Part shown: piece by piece, positions 1 to 7,677 of the stretch
How the letters are laid out: each line of letters opens with the position of its first letter
How positions within the stretch are numbered: position 1 is the stretch's first letter
NCBI GenBank assembly: GCA_947176345.1
Contig: CAMWQI010000009.1
Location: 1 to 32,063, forward strand
Length of the DNA stretch: 32,063 bases
From: an uncultured Ruminococcus sp.
GTDB lineage: Bacteria > Bacillota > Clostridia > Oscillospirales > Ruminococcaceae
Direction: 5' to 3'
Notes under the pieces: model-generated
Database searches by the model: none
The model's input: the letters and a program-made list of their open reading frames with translations, nothing else
What the model was told of the DNA's origin: nothing
Made by a program: the position numbers and the translations under genes

Positions 1-884
1 GAACGCTCTATGCCCTCTGTGAAATGTTTCTGCAAAAATATATACATAATCAGCAACGGCGACAATACAAGCAAACAACCGGCTTCCTGCCATACAATCT
101 GTTCACGGGGACTGACCTGTGCTGTTTCTCCGAAAAGATGCATTTTCAACTCATTGTCAAGATTTTCAAGAACAAGACCAAGTGTTTTAGTATTCCGGAA
201 AAATGCCGAACTTGTGTAGAAATCATTCCAGTAAATTACTACCGAAAGCAGAAAAACTGTCAGCACAGCCGGCAAGGCGTTAGGCATTATGACTGATATA
301 AAAGTCCTGAACGGAGAACAGCCGTCTATGTATGCGGACTCCTCAAGCTCTTTAGGAAATCCACTGAAAAACTGTCTGAAAATAAGAATCATAAGTCCGG
401 ATTTTAAACCGTTTGCGGTCATTGCAGGAAGATACATTGTAAGCATATTGTCAATTAAATTTATTCTTAGATTTCCTATTCCGAAATTCATAAATTGTGT
501 ATACAACGGCAGTGAAATGACTTGTGGAGGAACTAATATCATCATTATTACTATGCCGAAAAGAATTTTTTTCCCTATGAAATCAAATCTTGCAAAGCCA
601 TAACCCGTCACTGCACATGAAATGACCTGTACCACCGCACAGCCGACGTTAAGAAACAGGGTATTTTTTAAGGCATTTCCGAAATCCATAGCTTTTATTG
701 TATCTCTCATGACATCAAGCGTTAAATGTTTCGGCATCCACATCACAGACGGGTCGTTCATGTCCGCACTGTCACGGAATGCACAACTAATCATATATAT
801 AATAGGATACATTATTATAAATTCTGTGCCTATTAGAATTACTGTCCGAAAAAAATTCCATATGTATTTTTTTAATTTATTCAT
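1..884 (-). CDS. Carbohydrate ABC transporter permease, MalG type (3' end cut by window edge)
   Basis: Inner-membrane permease subunit of a CUT1-type sugar importer, last visible gene of the glycan operon. About 294 codons are readable from the ATG at 884 with no stop before the window edge. The EAA loop that contacts the ATPase is clear around residues 179-205 (E-L-E-E-S-A-Y-I-D-G, then a conserved Pro), and the C-terminal pattern Q-K-H-F-T-E-G, typical of MalG proteins, is reached near the edge, so only a few residues should be missing. Several hydrophobic segments are visible, the first at residues 14-34. A GAAGTGAT ribosome binding site precedes the ATG, one base after the stop of the MalF-type partner. 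It probably forms a heterodimer with that partner. The family is secure; the substrate is unknown. Confidence 0.9.
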   Translation of the reverse strand, partial: MNKLKKYIWNFFRTVILIGTEFIIMYPIIYMISCAFRDSADMNDPSVMWMPKHLTLDVMRDTIKAMDFGNALKNTLFLNVGCAVVQVISCAVTGYGFARFDFIGKKILFGIVIMMILVPPQVISLPLYTQFMNFGIGNLRINLIDNMLTMYLPAMTANGLKSGLMILIFRQFFSGFPKELEESAYIDGCSPFRTFISVIMPNALPAVLTVFLLSVVIYWNDFYTSSAFFRNTKTLGLVLENLDNELKMHLFGETAQVSPREQIVWQEAGCLLVLSPLLIMYIFLQKHFTEGIER

Positions 885-885
885 A

Positions 886-1779
886 TCAATCACTTCTTTT
901 ATTGAATAAAATAACAGTTATTGCAGTTATCAGCATAATTACTGCAAAATAAATCCATGACATAGCCGACGCTTCCCCGAATGCCCATTGATTACGCATA
1001 GTTCCTATCCTCTCCATGACGGTATTAAGCGGATTTGTAAAAGTATCAATCACGGTAAATATTATATTTGCAATAATAAATGGCTTTATATACGGGACTG
1101 TTATTTTCCAGAAAAATTCCCATGCCGTCGCACCGTCAATAAGTGATGCCTCACGTACTGATTTAGGTATATTCTGCAATGCAGAAAGAAACAATAATAT
1201 CTGTATACCGCAGTTCCAGACTATCCCGTAAATATTATCTGCAACTGCTGAAATAAAATTATTTATCCTGTCGTTTACTCCGTAAATGCCTATAAATTCA
1301 AGAAAATCACCCATAAAATCAGTTGAAAAAACAGTTGAAAAATTTGAAATATCATTATTTCCGGAAGAATTTATATTACCAGTAATAATTTTATAGGCTG
1401 AACCGGTGACTATTATTACCGGCAGAAAAAATACAGCACGTGCAAAAGTTCGCCCCCTGAATTTCTGATTTAATACCACCGCAATAAACAACGAAAATAT
1501 AATTATAACGGGTGTTTTCCAAAGAGTTTCAATAACCATATTTGTCAGATATTCGGTATATTTTTCGTCTTCCGTCAGGACTTTTATATATTTTTCAAAT
1601 CCGACATATTCTGTTATTGTTTTTCCGGAATCTATAGTCACTTCGCTGAATGAATAAATTAAAGATTTCACAAGCGGTATCAGAAAAAATATAACCGTCC
1701 CGAAAAGCCATAGTCCTATAAATCCATATCCATAAAAGGATTTTTTCACGGAATATGGAATTTTTCTTTTTTGTTTCAT
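886..1779 (-). CDS. Sugar ABC transporter permease, MalF type
   Basis: Membrane permease of 297 residues, partner of the MalG-type protein that starts 1 base downstream. Hydrophobic segments lie near residues 20-42, 85-105, 115-130, 185-200, 233-250 and 275-292. The EAA loop is at 209-233 (R-E-A-S-L-I-D-G, then P-Y-I-K-P). An Asn/Ser-rich extracytoplasmic stretch at about 134-182 is long for the family. The ATG at 1779 has a GGGGTGAG ribosome binding site and lies 4 bases after the DUF5696 stop. This is the second permease pair of the operon: the first pair (5917-7666) has a clearly different sequence, so these are not recent duplicates. The operon encodes no ATPase, so a shared MsmX-like ATPase is inferred. 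Confidence 0.9.
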   Translation of the reverse strand: MKQKRKIPYSVKKSFYGYGFIGLWLFGTVIFFLIPLVKSLIYSFSEVTIDSGKTITEYVGFEKYIKVLTEDEKYTEYLTNMVIETLWKTPVIIIFSLFIAVVLNQKFRGRTFARAVFFLPVIIVTGSAYKIITGNINSSGNNDISNFSTVFSTDFMGDFLEFIGIYGVNDRINNFISAVADNIYGIVWNCGIQILLFLSALQNIPKSVREASLIDGATAWEFFWKITVPYIKPFIIANIIFTVIDTFTNPLNTVMERIGTMRNQWAFGEASAMSWIYFAVIMLITAITVILFNKRSD

Positions 1780-1783
1780 TTAC

Positions 1784-3898
1784 TCACCCCGAATAAATTA
1801 TTTTGTTGTTAAATTCTATGGTTTTTTCCGAAAAATCAGCTTTTATAACGTTGCCATTTGAAAAAGTTGTTGTTATTTTCTGTCCGGAATTTTCAGCGAT
1901 ATATCCAGTAATTGTCGCATTGCTTACCGCTTTAAGTATGGGCGAAATAATATTATATTGTTCCGAAATTGTTTCAGTCCAGTATGAAGAATCTGCATAA
2001 AATAAATTATTAAATTCAGTATTTTTAATTTCATTCGCAGAATTTATAATATCATAATATAAATTACTGCCCGTAACTGCCGAAATCAACAGCATATCAG
2101 CAATATCTGCACTTGCATTCACAGCCGTGGACGTATAGGGAATTATTCCATGAATTACAATCTGATAAAATGGAATATCCATATCTGATATATCAAATCC
2201 GCTTGAATTAACTGGAATATTTATTATATGGCTTGAATAAGGCAACATATAGGCGTTTGCACCGTCTGCAAAAATATTTTTATCTAAAATATTTTCTTTG
2301 ATAATTTCCATTGCCTTAAAACGTGTTATTTTATTTTTCCCGTAATCTCCATAAAGTGAAGATGCTATTTTTCCAGAATAATTATTTATTTTATTAAAAT
2401 TTTCCGGCGATAACAAATAACGTTTTTTACGGGAATTATCCGGTGTATTAAACGCTAAATTATAGTCCGGAATTTCCGCATATGCTTCGGAAATTCTCAT
2501 AGCTCCGGAAAAAATATTAAAGCCGTTTCCCGAAAAATATTCAATATTTTCTGAAATCGGATAAAATTCATAATTATTTTCGTCAATGAAATTTCTGAAT
2601 TTATTGAAATCTTTTTTTCCGCCTAAAATTCCGGAAGGTTTTAAATCCGTATCAATTTTATTTTCAATTCCGGCATCTGTACAGTTTTCATAAGAAATCA
2701 CCATTTCTTTAATATTTCCCAGTTTTTCAAGTATTTTCTGTGCCTCATCGTAGGAAGTTATTTTCTGTTTCTGCATTAAAGGTATTCCTAAAAATGATTT
2801 TTTCTTTTTCGTTCCTCCGTAAAATTTCACATACAACGGCGAATAATTTTCCGCTACAGACCGCACTAAACCACATTCATTAATTAAATAATTCCGGTAA
2901 CATTCCGCTACATCAATATAGTTTACATTTTCTTTTACAATCGGATAATAAATTATTTCAATATTTCCGCAGTCAATACCGCCGTTTTCAAAAACCGTAA
3001 GGCGTTCTGAGCTGTCACCGGACATATAATAATTATCAGTATTTCGCAGAATAAATGTGAAATTACAGGTATTGTAATTACTGCCGGACTGTCCGGAAAC
3101 ATTCGCCGAAATATAAGCATCGGCATCGCCTTGTGATGCAATCGTCAGCAGTGCATTATTTTCGCGTACTATGCCGTATATGGGCAAATATGCCTGTTCC
3201 GTGACTAAATTTTTTTCCGGAACTGCTGTCAAATTTTCACCGTAAATTTTTTGCTTATACGGATTTGAATTAATTTTCCCGTTATTGAAATTTATCAATG
3301 CACCACAGCCGTCCGGAACTATAAAATAACCGTTTTCAGTATTGTCAGATGCACCGAAATTTCCGGCAATGGTTATTTCCGTTGCAATATCAGAATTGTT
3401 TTTTTCTACAAATTCAGATGTTTTAAAAATAGCTTTCAGACAATTTTTTTCAAGAATATAATCCACATAAAAATGAAAATTTTCAAAATTATAGTCAATT
3501 CTTATTCCGTTCTGAATATCTGAAACACCACTTTCACAAGCTGTACTTCCCGAACGCAGATAATTATTTTCAGTATGTTTTTCAAGTTCTCCGTATTTTA
3601 AAATTACAGAAGATTTTAAATTTTCAGCGACAACCGGTTTAATATCGTCGCTTAAATCTTCAACCGGTGATGACCACCATATATAATTACTTTTCTTGTC
3701 CTGTAAGCCAAAAATAGCCGTTTTATCGTAAACAAGCAGTCTGTAATTTTCATTTTCGGTGGCGGTGCGTAGTTCCGGACTATGTGAAAATTCTGGTGTT
3801 TTATAATCAGAAATATTTATAACTTTCGTCTGAATTTCTGAAAACGTCATTGAAAAAAATGAAAATAAAATTATAAAAAATATTTTTATTTTATGCAT
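1784..3898 (-). CDS. Secreted DUF5696 domain protein
   Basis: A 704-residue protein with a cleavable-looking signal peptide (residues 1-20) and no obvious C-terminal anchor, so probably extracellular. The N-terminal half (about 35-330) looks beta-rich. The C-terminal part has features I associate with DUF5696: a K-F-Y-G-G-T-K-K-K segment followed by F-L-G-I-P, the L-G-G-K-K-D-F-N-K-F segment, and the D-M-D-I-P-F-Y-Q-I-V-I-H-G segment. DUF5696 proteins are known from Firmicute sugar-ABC loci but I know of no established function; a glycoside-hydrolase-like TIM barrel is possible but is my inference. The gene is very AT-rich. It starts 3 bases after the YIP1 gene stop and ends 4 bases before the second permease pair, so it is translated with the transporter. 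The family assignment is from memory of these motifs. Confidence 0.75.
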   Translation of the reverse strand: MHKIKIFFIILFSFFSMTFSEIQTKVINISDYKTPEFSHSPELRTATENENYRLLVYDKTAIFGLQDKKSNYIWWSSPVEDLSDDIKPVVAENLKSSVILKYGELEKHTENNYLRSGSTACESGVSDIQNGIRIDYNFENFHFYVDYILEKNCLKAIFKTSEFVEKNNSDIATEITIAGNFGASDNTENGYFIVPDGCGALINFNNGKINSNPYKQKIYGENLTAVPEKNLVTEQAYLPIYGIVRENNALLTIASQGDADAYISANVSGQSGSNYNTCNFTFILRNTDNYYMSGDSSERLTVFENGGIDCGNIEIIYYPIVKENVNYIDVAECYRNYLINECGLVRSVAENYSPLYVKFYGGTKKKKSFLGIPLMQKQKITSYDEAQKILEKLGNIKEMVISYENCTDAGIENKIDTDLKPSGILGGKKDFNKFRNFIDENNYEFYPISENIEYFSGNGFNIFSGAMRISEAYAEIPDYNLAFNTPDNSRKKRYLLSPENFNKINNYSGKIASSLYGDYGKNKITRFKAMEIIKENILDKNIFADGANAYMLPYSSHIINIPVNSSGFDISDMDIPFYQIVIHGIIPYTSTAVNASADIADMLLISAVTGSNLYYDIINSANEIKNTEFNNLFYADSSYWTETISEQYNIISPILKAVSNATITGYIAENSGQKITTTFSNGNVIKADFSEKTIEFNNKIIYSG

Positions 3899-3901
3899 AA
3901 T

Positions 3902-4531
3902 TTAAGCCCTTAATCTGTAAATTATTTCCGTGAAAATTTCTGAAATAAATATCAAAATCTGCTGTATCAGCAACATGAAAAGTATCAAAATTATGAACAT
4001 TATCAGCATCATAATTAATGTTAAAATTATCGCTGTAAATGTTTTTTTCAATGTATATTGATGGACTGCCTTTACAGCGGAAAACATCAGAATAACACTC
4101 CAAACTGTACCAGTTATTTCTATCAACTGCATGAAAATATATTCGTCCCGCACTAAAATATATGAAAAAATTAAATTTATATATATTTGAATTACATACG
4201 GACAAATCGCATATGCACTATATATGAAAATATTTTTTATAGTTCCCTCACCATCAAGTAATGTACATACCGACCAGTTCCCTACCGTCCACGCCACAAA
4301 AAGAATTATGCTTTTCATTATGTAGGGAATTATATTGAAAGTTCTTTCATAATCCGCTGAAAACTGAAAGCCATATAGTCTGTCTTTGGCTATAATTCCG
4401 AAAAAAAACATAATTAATATTATAAATGAAATTTTCAGTGAACCAGATTTTTTCCAATACATATCATCGAAACCGTCCGGAATATTTGTAACTGTATATT
4501 TAAGCCATTGAAATTGTGTGAAATTTTTCAA
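3902..4531 (-). CDS. YIP1-family-like integral membrane protein
   Basis: A 209-residue membrane protein with about five hydrophobic segments (near 34-50, 70-86, 103-127, 134-155 and 165-198). The N-terminal region carries W-K-K-S-G-S, and the layout resembles bacterial YIP1/DUF1282-type proteins, which lack a defined role. The start is a TTG at 4531: the ribosome binding site GAGGGG sits 7 bases upstream, and the next in-frame Met is at codon 24, inside the conserved part. The TTG overlaps the stop of the NHL-repeat gene (TTGA), so the two are translationally coupled. Together with that gene and DUF5696 it forms a three-gene insert between the two permease pairs. A role in assembling or anchoring the surface proteins is inference. 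A competing reading frame at 3891-4205 is a shadow. Confidence 0.7.
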   Translation of the reverse strand: MKNFTQFQWLKYTVTNIPDGFDDMYWKKSGSLKISFIILIMFFFGIIAKDRLYGFQFSADYERTFNIIPYIMKSIILFVAWTVGNWSVCTLLDGEGTIKNIFIYSAYAICPYVIQIYINLIFSYILVRDEYIFMQLIEITGTVWSVILMFSAVKAVHQYTLKKTFTAIILTLIMMLIMFIILILFMLLIQQILIFISEIFTEIIYRLRA

Positions 4532-5904
4532 AATTTTTCCCCTCGTTTTTTAATCAGGATAATTCCGGAAATTACAAAAATTATTATTAAAATTTTTCCG
4601 GAATTTTCTTTCAGAAAAATTCTCCGGTATTCCTGAAATGCCTTATTGTATAATTCGGAATCGCCAGCAAGTTTTGCGTATTTCATGGAATTTTTGTATT
4701 CACCGTTTCTTAAAAACGCATATGCCAGACCGTTATAAGCGTATGTATAATTGCCATCATATTTAAGGATTTCAAGCCATAAATTGAGAGTTTCCGCATA
4801 ATATCCGGAATTATATAAATCAACTGCATTATGGACTTTTTCACCAAATTCTGTTTCTGAAAAAACTGTTATATTATTTTTTCCCGAATCAAGAATATAT
4901 ATATTTTTTCCGGCTGTTTCAATTGCAGACGGCTTTTCAAAACCGCCCGACTGTCCGGAGATATTTCCCATAATAAAAAGCAGTTTGCAATTTTTATCAT
5001 ACTGAAAAATATGTCCTGTTTCTGAATCAATAAAATTTATATTTCCGTTTTCAGAAATATCAATATCAGATATTTTCGGTGGTTTATAGCCGGAATTGCT
5101 GTATTCCGACTGATAATCTCCGAAATGTAAATTTCTGTCAGAAAATATATTTTTTCCTGCTGAATTTAACTTTTTTATAATATCAGAAGTTTTTTCAGAA
5201 TTTTCGGTACACGTATAAATAAAATCTTCTGAAATATCAAAATTATTTATTCCTGTAGGAATATTTCTTTTCCGACGTGATTTTTTCTTATCGGAAACAA
5301 AGTAATTACGGATATTTTCCGCTGTACGTCCGGAACGGTTTGCGCCGAAAAATCCAGTAAAATCCCCATCACTACTGAACATCATACAACCTGTTGTGAT
5401 ATTTCCGGAAATGACATATATATTTCCGGATTTATCGACAAGAATTTTTTCCGGAATAAAAGTCTTATTTTGGTCATAAATTTCAGAAACAGGTTTTTCT
5501 ATTTCCATAATAATTTCTGAATTAAAATCAGAAATTATTACTCTTGAATTTCCAGTATCGGCAATATATATTTTTTCACCTGAAACATAAATTCCCTCCG
5601 GATTATTCAATTGAGTTTCCTTGCCGTTCGGAAAAATAAATTTATCATAAATTTTTATTATATTTTCAAGATTATAATCAAGAACTAAAATTCTGTTATT
5701 TCCGGTATCGGCTATGTAGAAATTCTCACCACTGAAAAAAATATCCTGTGGTTCGTTCATGCCGAAATACAGCACATTTTTAACATTATATCCGGCTTGC
5801 GACGGTATGGCATTTCTCATATAATCGTAATTATATGTCGCATTTACGTTAAGCGGAAATGCAAAAATTATCACGCACAAAAACATTATAAGAAATTTTT
5901 TCAT
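4528..5904 (-). CDS. Membrane-anchored NHL-repeat beta-propeller with TPR segment
   Basis: A 458-residue protein. It has a signal peptide (1-22); NHL-type repeats at about 52-76, 102-126, 151-175, 278-303 and 325-349, the first two carrying the near-identical motif Y-I-A-D-T-G-N-(N/S)-R; a TPR-like helical pair at 357-413 (Y-N-S-G-Y-Y-A-E-T then Y-A-Y-N-G-L-A-Y-A-F-L-R-N-G-E-Y); and a single C-terminal membrane helix at 437-453 followed by a basic tail. That predicts an extracellular propeller and TPR tethered to the membrane. A lysine/arginine-rich patch lies at 206-213. NHL propellers usually bind proteins or ligands; some are lyases. It starts 12 bases after the MalG-type permease and overlaps the YIP1 gene by 4 bases. 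A surface receptor or scaffold for the importer is a plausible inference. Confidence 0.8.
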   Translation of the reverse strand: MKKFLIMFLCVIIFAFPLNVNATYNYDYMRNAIPSQAGYNVKNVLYFGMNEPQDIFFSGENFYIADTGNNRILVLDYNLENIIKIYDKFIFPNGKETQLNNPEGIYVSGEKIYIADTGNSRVIISDFNSEIIMEIEKPVSEIYDQNKTFIPEKILVDKSGNIYVISGNITTGCMMFSSDGDFTGFFGANRSGRTAENIRNYFVSDKKKSRRKRNIPTGINNFDISEDFIYTCTENSEKTSDIIKKLNSAGKNIFSDRNLHFGDYQSEYSNSGYKPPKISDIDISENGNINFIDSETGHIFQYDKNCKLLFIMGNISGQSGGFEKPSAIETAGKNIYILDSGKNNITVFSETEFGEKVHNAVDLYNSGYYAETLNLWLEILKYDGNYTYAYNGLAYAFLRNGEYKNSMKYAKLAGDSELYNKAFQEYRRIFLKENSGKILIIIFVISGIILIKKRGEKF

Positions 5905-5916
5905 ATAAAAACTCCC

Positions 5917-6762
5917 CTAATTTTTTATGCCGGAATATGCCATAGTTTCAATTATCTGACTTTGTGCAAGGGCAAATATTACCGCTGGAGGGATGAGAAT
6001 AAAAATCGCCGCCGCCATAGAAATTCCGGCATGTGCAAGACCAGCAGTTGAAATCTGATTAACAACTGTCGGCAATGTTTTGTATTCCTCATGAAATACA
6101 AATGCTCCTGACTGCATATTCCATGATGACTGAAATGCAAATATAATCAATGTCATTAATGCCGGCTTCTGATTCGGAATGACTATCTGCCAGCATATCC
6201 GGAAAAGCCCTGCTCCGTCGGTTTTTGCAGATTCTATTATTGAATCCGGTATCTGACTTATTGACTGTTTCATAAGAAAAAGTCCCACCGGTGAGGCAAC
6301 CGCCGGTAAAATCAATGCCGAAAGACTGTCAATAAGTCCAAGTTTATTTATTACCATATACTGCATTATATAAATTACATTGCTTTGATACAGGAGCGAA
6401 ATTATGATTATTTTATTTATTAATTTTCGTCCGGCAAACTGACACTTTGCAAGCACAAACGCCGACATTGATATTATTACGGTCTGCAAAAAAGTCACCG
6501 AAATCGTGACCGTTATGCTATTGAAAACATATCTTGAAAATGGTACTCTGTTTTTTTTCATGGCTTCAAACATTTCAGTGAAATTCTTTAATGTCGGTCT
6601 TGATGTATATATTTCAGGCGGAAAGACAAAAAGTTCTTCTGTGGGCTTTACGGACATTACAATTGTGAGATATACCGGAAAAAACATAAACGCTCCCAGT
6701 ATTGCAAGAAATATAAATATAATCACATCTCCGGATTTTTTTCTTCCGACTATTCCGGACAT
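5917..6762 (-). CDS. Carbohydrate ABC transporter permease, MalG type (first pair)
   Basis: CUT1-family membrane permease of 281 residues. The hydrophobic start (about residues 10-30), the middle segments, and the EAA loop (I-E-S-A-K-T-D-G-A followed by P-N-Q-K-P) are present. I chose the ATG at 6762 because GAGGTG lies 6 bases upstream; an in-frame GTG at 6771 is part of that ribosome binding site and has none of its own. The gene starts 10 bases after the MalF-type stop and is followed 12 bases later by the NHL-repeat gene. It pairs with the MalF-type protein just upstream and is probably served by the large substrate-binding protein at the operon head. The C-terminus (I-I-E-T-M-A-Y-S-G-I-K-N) matches the usual MalG ending. 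Confidence 0.92.
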   Translation of the reverse strand: MSGIVGRKKSGDVIIFIFLAILGAFMFFPVYLTIVMSVKPTEELFVFPPEIYTSRPTLKNFTEMFEAMKKNRVPFSRYVFNSITVTISVTFLQTVIISMSAFVLAKCQFAGRKLINKIIIISLLYQSNVIYIMQYMVINKLGLIDSLSALILPAVASPVGLFLMKQSISQIPDSIIESAKTDGAGLFRICWQIVIPNQKPALMTLIIFAFQSSWNMQSGAFVFHEEYKTLPTVVNQISTAGLAHAGISMAAAIFILIPPAVIFALAQSQIIETMAYSGIKN

Positions 6763-6772
6763 TACTTTCACC

Positions 6773-7666
6773 TCAATCCGTATTTTTTCCTAAAAATTTT
6801 TCCATAAGTCTGTTGACAAAATACATAACTAAAAATAATATCATACATATTGCCGATGCATAACCCATTTCATAGCGTACCCACCCGTAATCATAAGCGT
6901 GTGTCATGACCGTATGGGCGTTATAATCTGTAGTCGGAAAACCTGCTATATTCTGTATGACCGTTCCGGCTGTAAATGAACTCACTATCTGCATAACACC
7001 TGCAAACATTAAATGTGGTTTCATGGACGGAATTGTTATATATATTAATTCCTGAAATTTGTTCTTTATGCCCTCAACTTCTCCGGCTTCATACATTGAA
7101 CGGTCTATACCACGTAATCCAGCACGTATTGCAAGAAAACCAGCTCCCAATGAAAGCCACATCTGTACGATAATTGCCGTAAAAAGAACATATCTCCCGT
7201 CCGTAAGCCATTGTACCGGAGATGTGATAATTCCGGCACTGATTAAAAGCGAATTTATATATCCGTTCATATCACCGCTGAAAATGACTCTCCATACGCT
7301 GTAAACATTCGCAATTGACGGTATGTAAAATATTACCGTAAAAAAATTACCTGTTCTGCGTGGCATACTATCTATAAGCCACGCAACTATAAAACACATT
7401 ATATAACTGACTATTCCTGTGAAAAATGCAAATATAAGCGTTATCCGTATAGACTTCATGAAAATTTTATCAGATAAAAATAATGATGTATAATTTGAAA
7501 GACCGATAAATTTCGGTGGTTGTATCATATTGAAATCCGTAAAGCTGACCGGCATGGACATTACAACCGGAATTACCGTAAATATCACAAAAAGCACCAT
7601 GAACGGCATAAGCATTAAATAACAATCCATATTTTTTTTTAATTCTTTTCGGATTTTCTTAAACAA
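6773..7666 (-). CDS. Sugar ABC transporter permease, MalF type (first pair)
   Basis: A 297-residue CUT1-family permease. Hydrophobic segments lie near 17-37, 75-98, 108-125, 160-180, 218-236 and 268-287. The EAA loop reads Y-E-A-G-E-V-E-G with the following P-S-M-K-P at about 190-215, slightly divergent from E-A-A-x-x-D-G-A but in the right place. The start is a TTG at 7666: TGAGGTGA lies 6 bases upstream, and the next Met is codon 13. The ribosome binding site overlaps the stop of the substrate-binding gene, showing tight coupling. The gene order binding protein, MalF, MalG is standard for CUT1 importers, so this pair is the likely primary partner of the binding protein. Confidence 0.92.
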   Translation of the reverse strand: MFKKIRKELKKNMDCYLMLMPFMVLFVIFTVIPVVMSMPVSFTDFNMIQPPKFIGLSNYTSLFLSDKIFMKSIRITLIFAFFTGIVSYIMCFIVAWLIDSMPRRTGNFFTVIFYIPSIANVYSVWRVIFSGDMNGYINSLLISAGIITSPVQWLTDGRYVLFTAIIVQMWLSLGAGFLAIRAGLRGIDRSMYEAGEVEGIKNKFQELIYITIPSMKPHLMFAGVMQIVSSFTAGTVIQNIAGFPTTDYNAHTVMTHAYDYGWVRYEMGYASAICMILFLVMYFVNRLMEKFLGKNTD

Positions 7667-7677
7667 AACAAATCACC

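Noticed and set aside
3891-4205. Overlapping 104-codon frame on the minus strand inside the YIP1-like gene
   Set aside because: It lies in another frame of a convincing membrane protein, has no ribosome binding site and is a Tyr/Phe/Asn-rich composition artefact.
4528-5904. NHL protein as a lactonase or lyase
   Set aside because: Repeats fit a propeller, but no catalytic set of residues could be named, so only the fold is stated.
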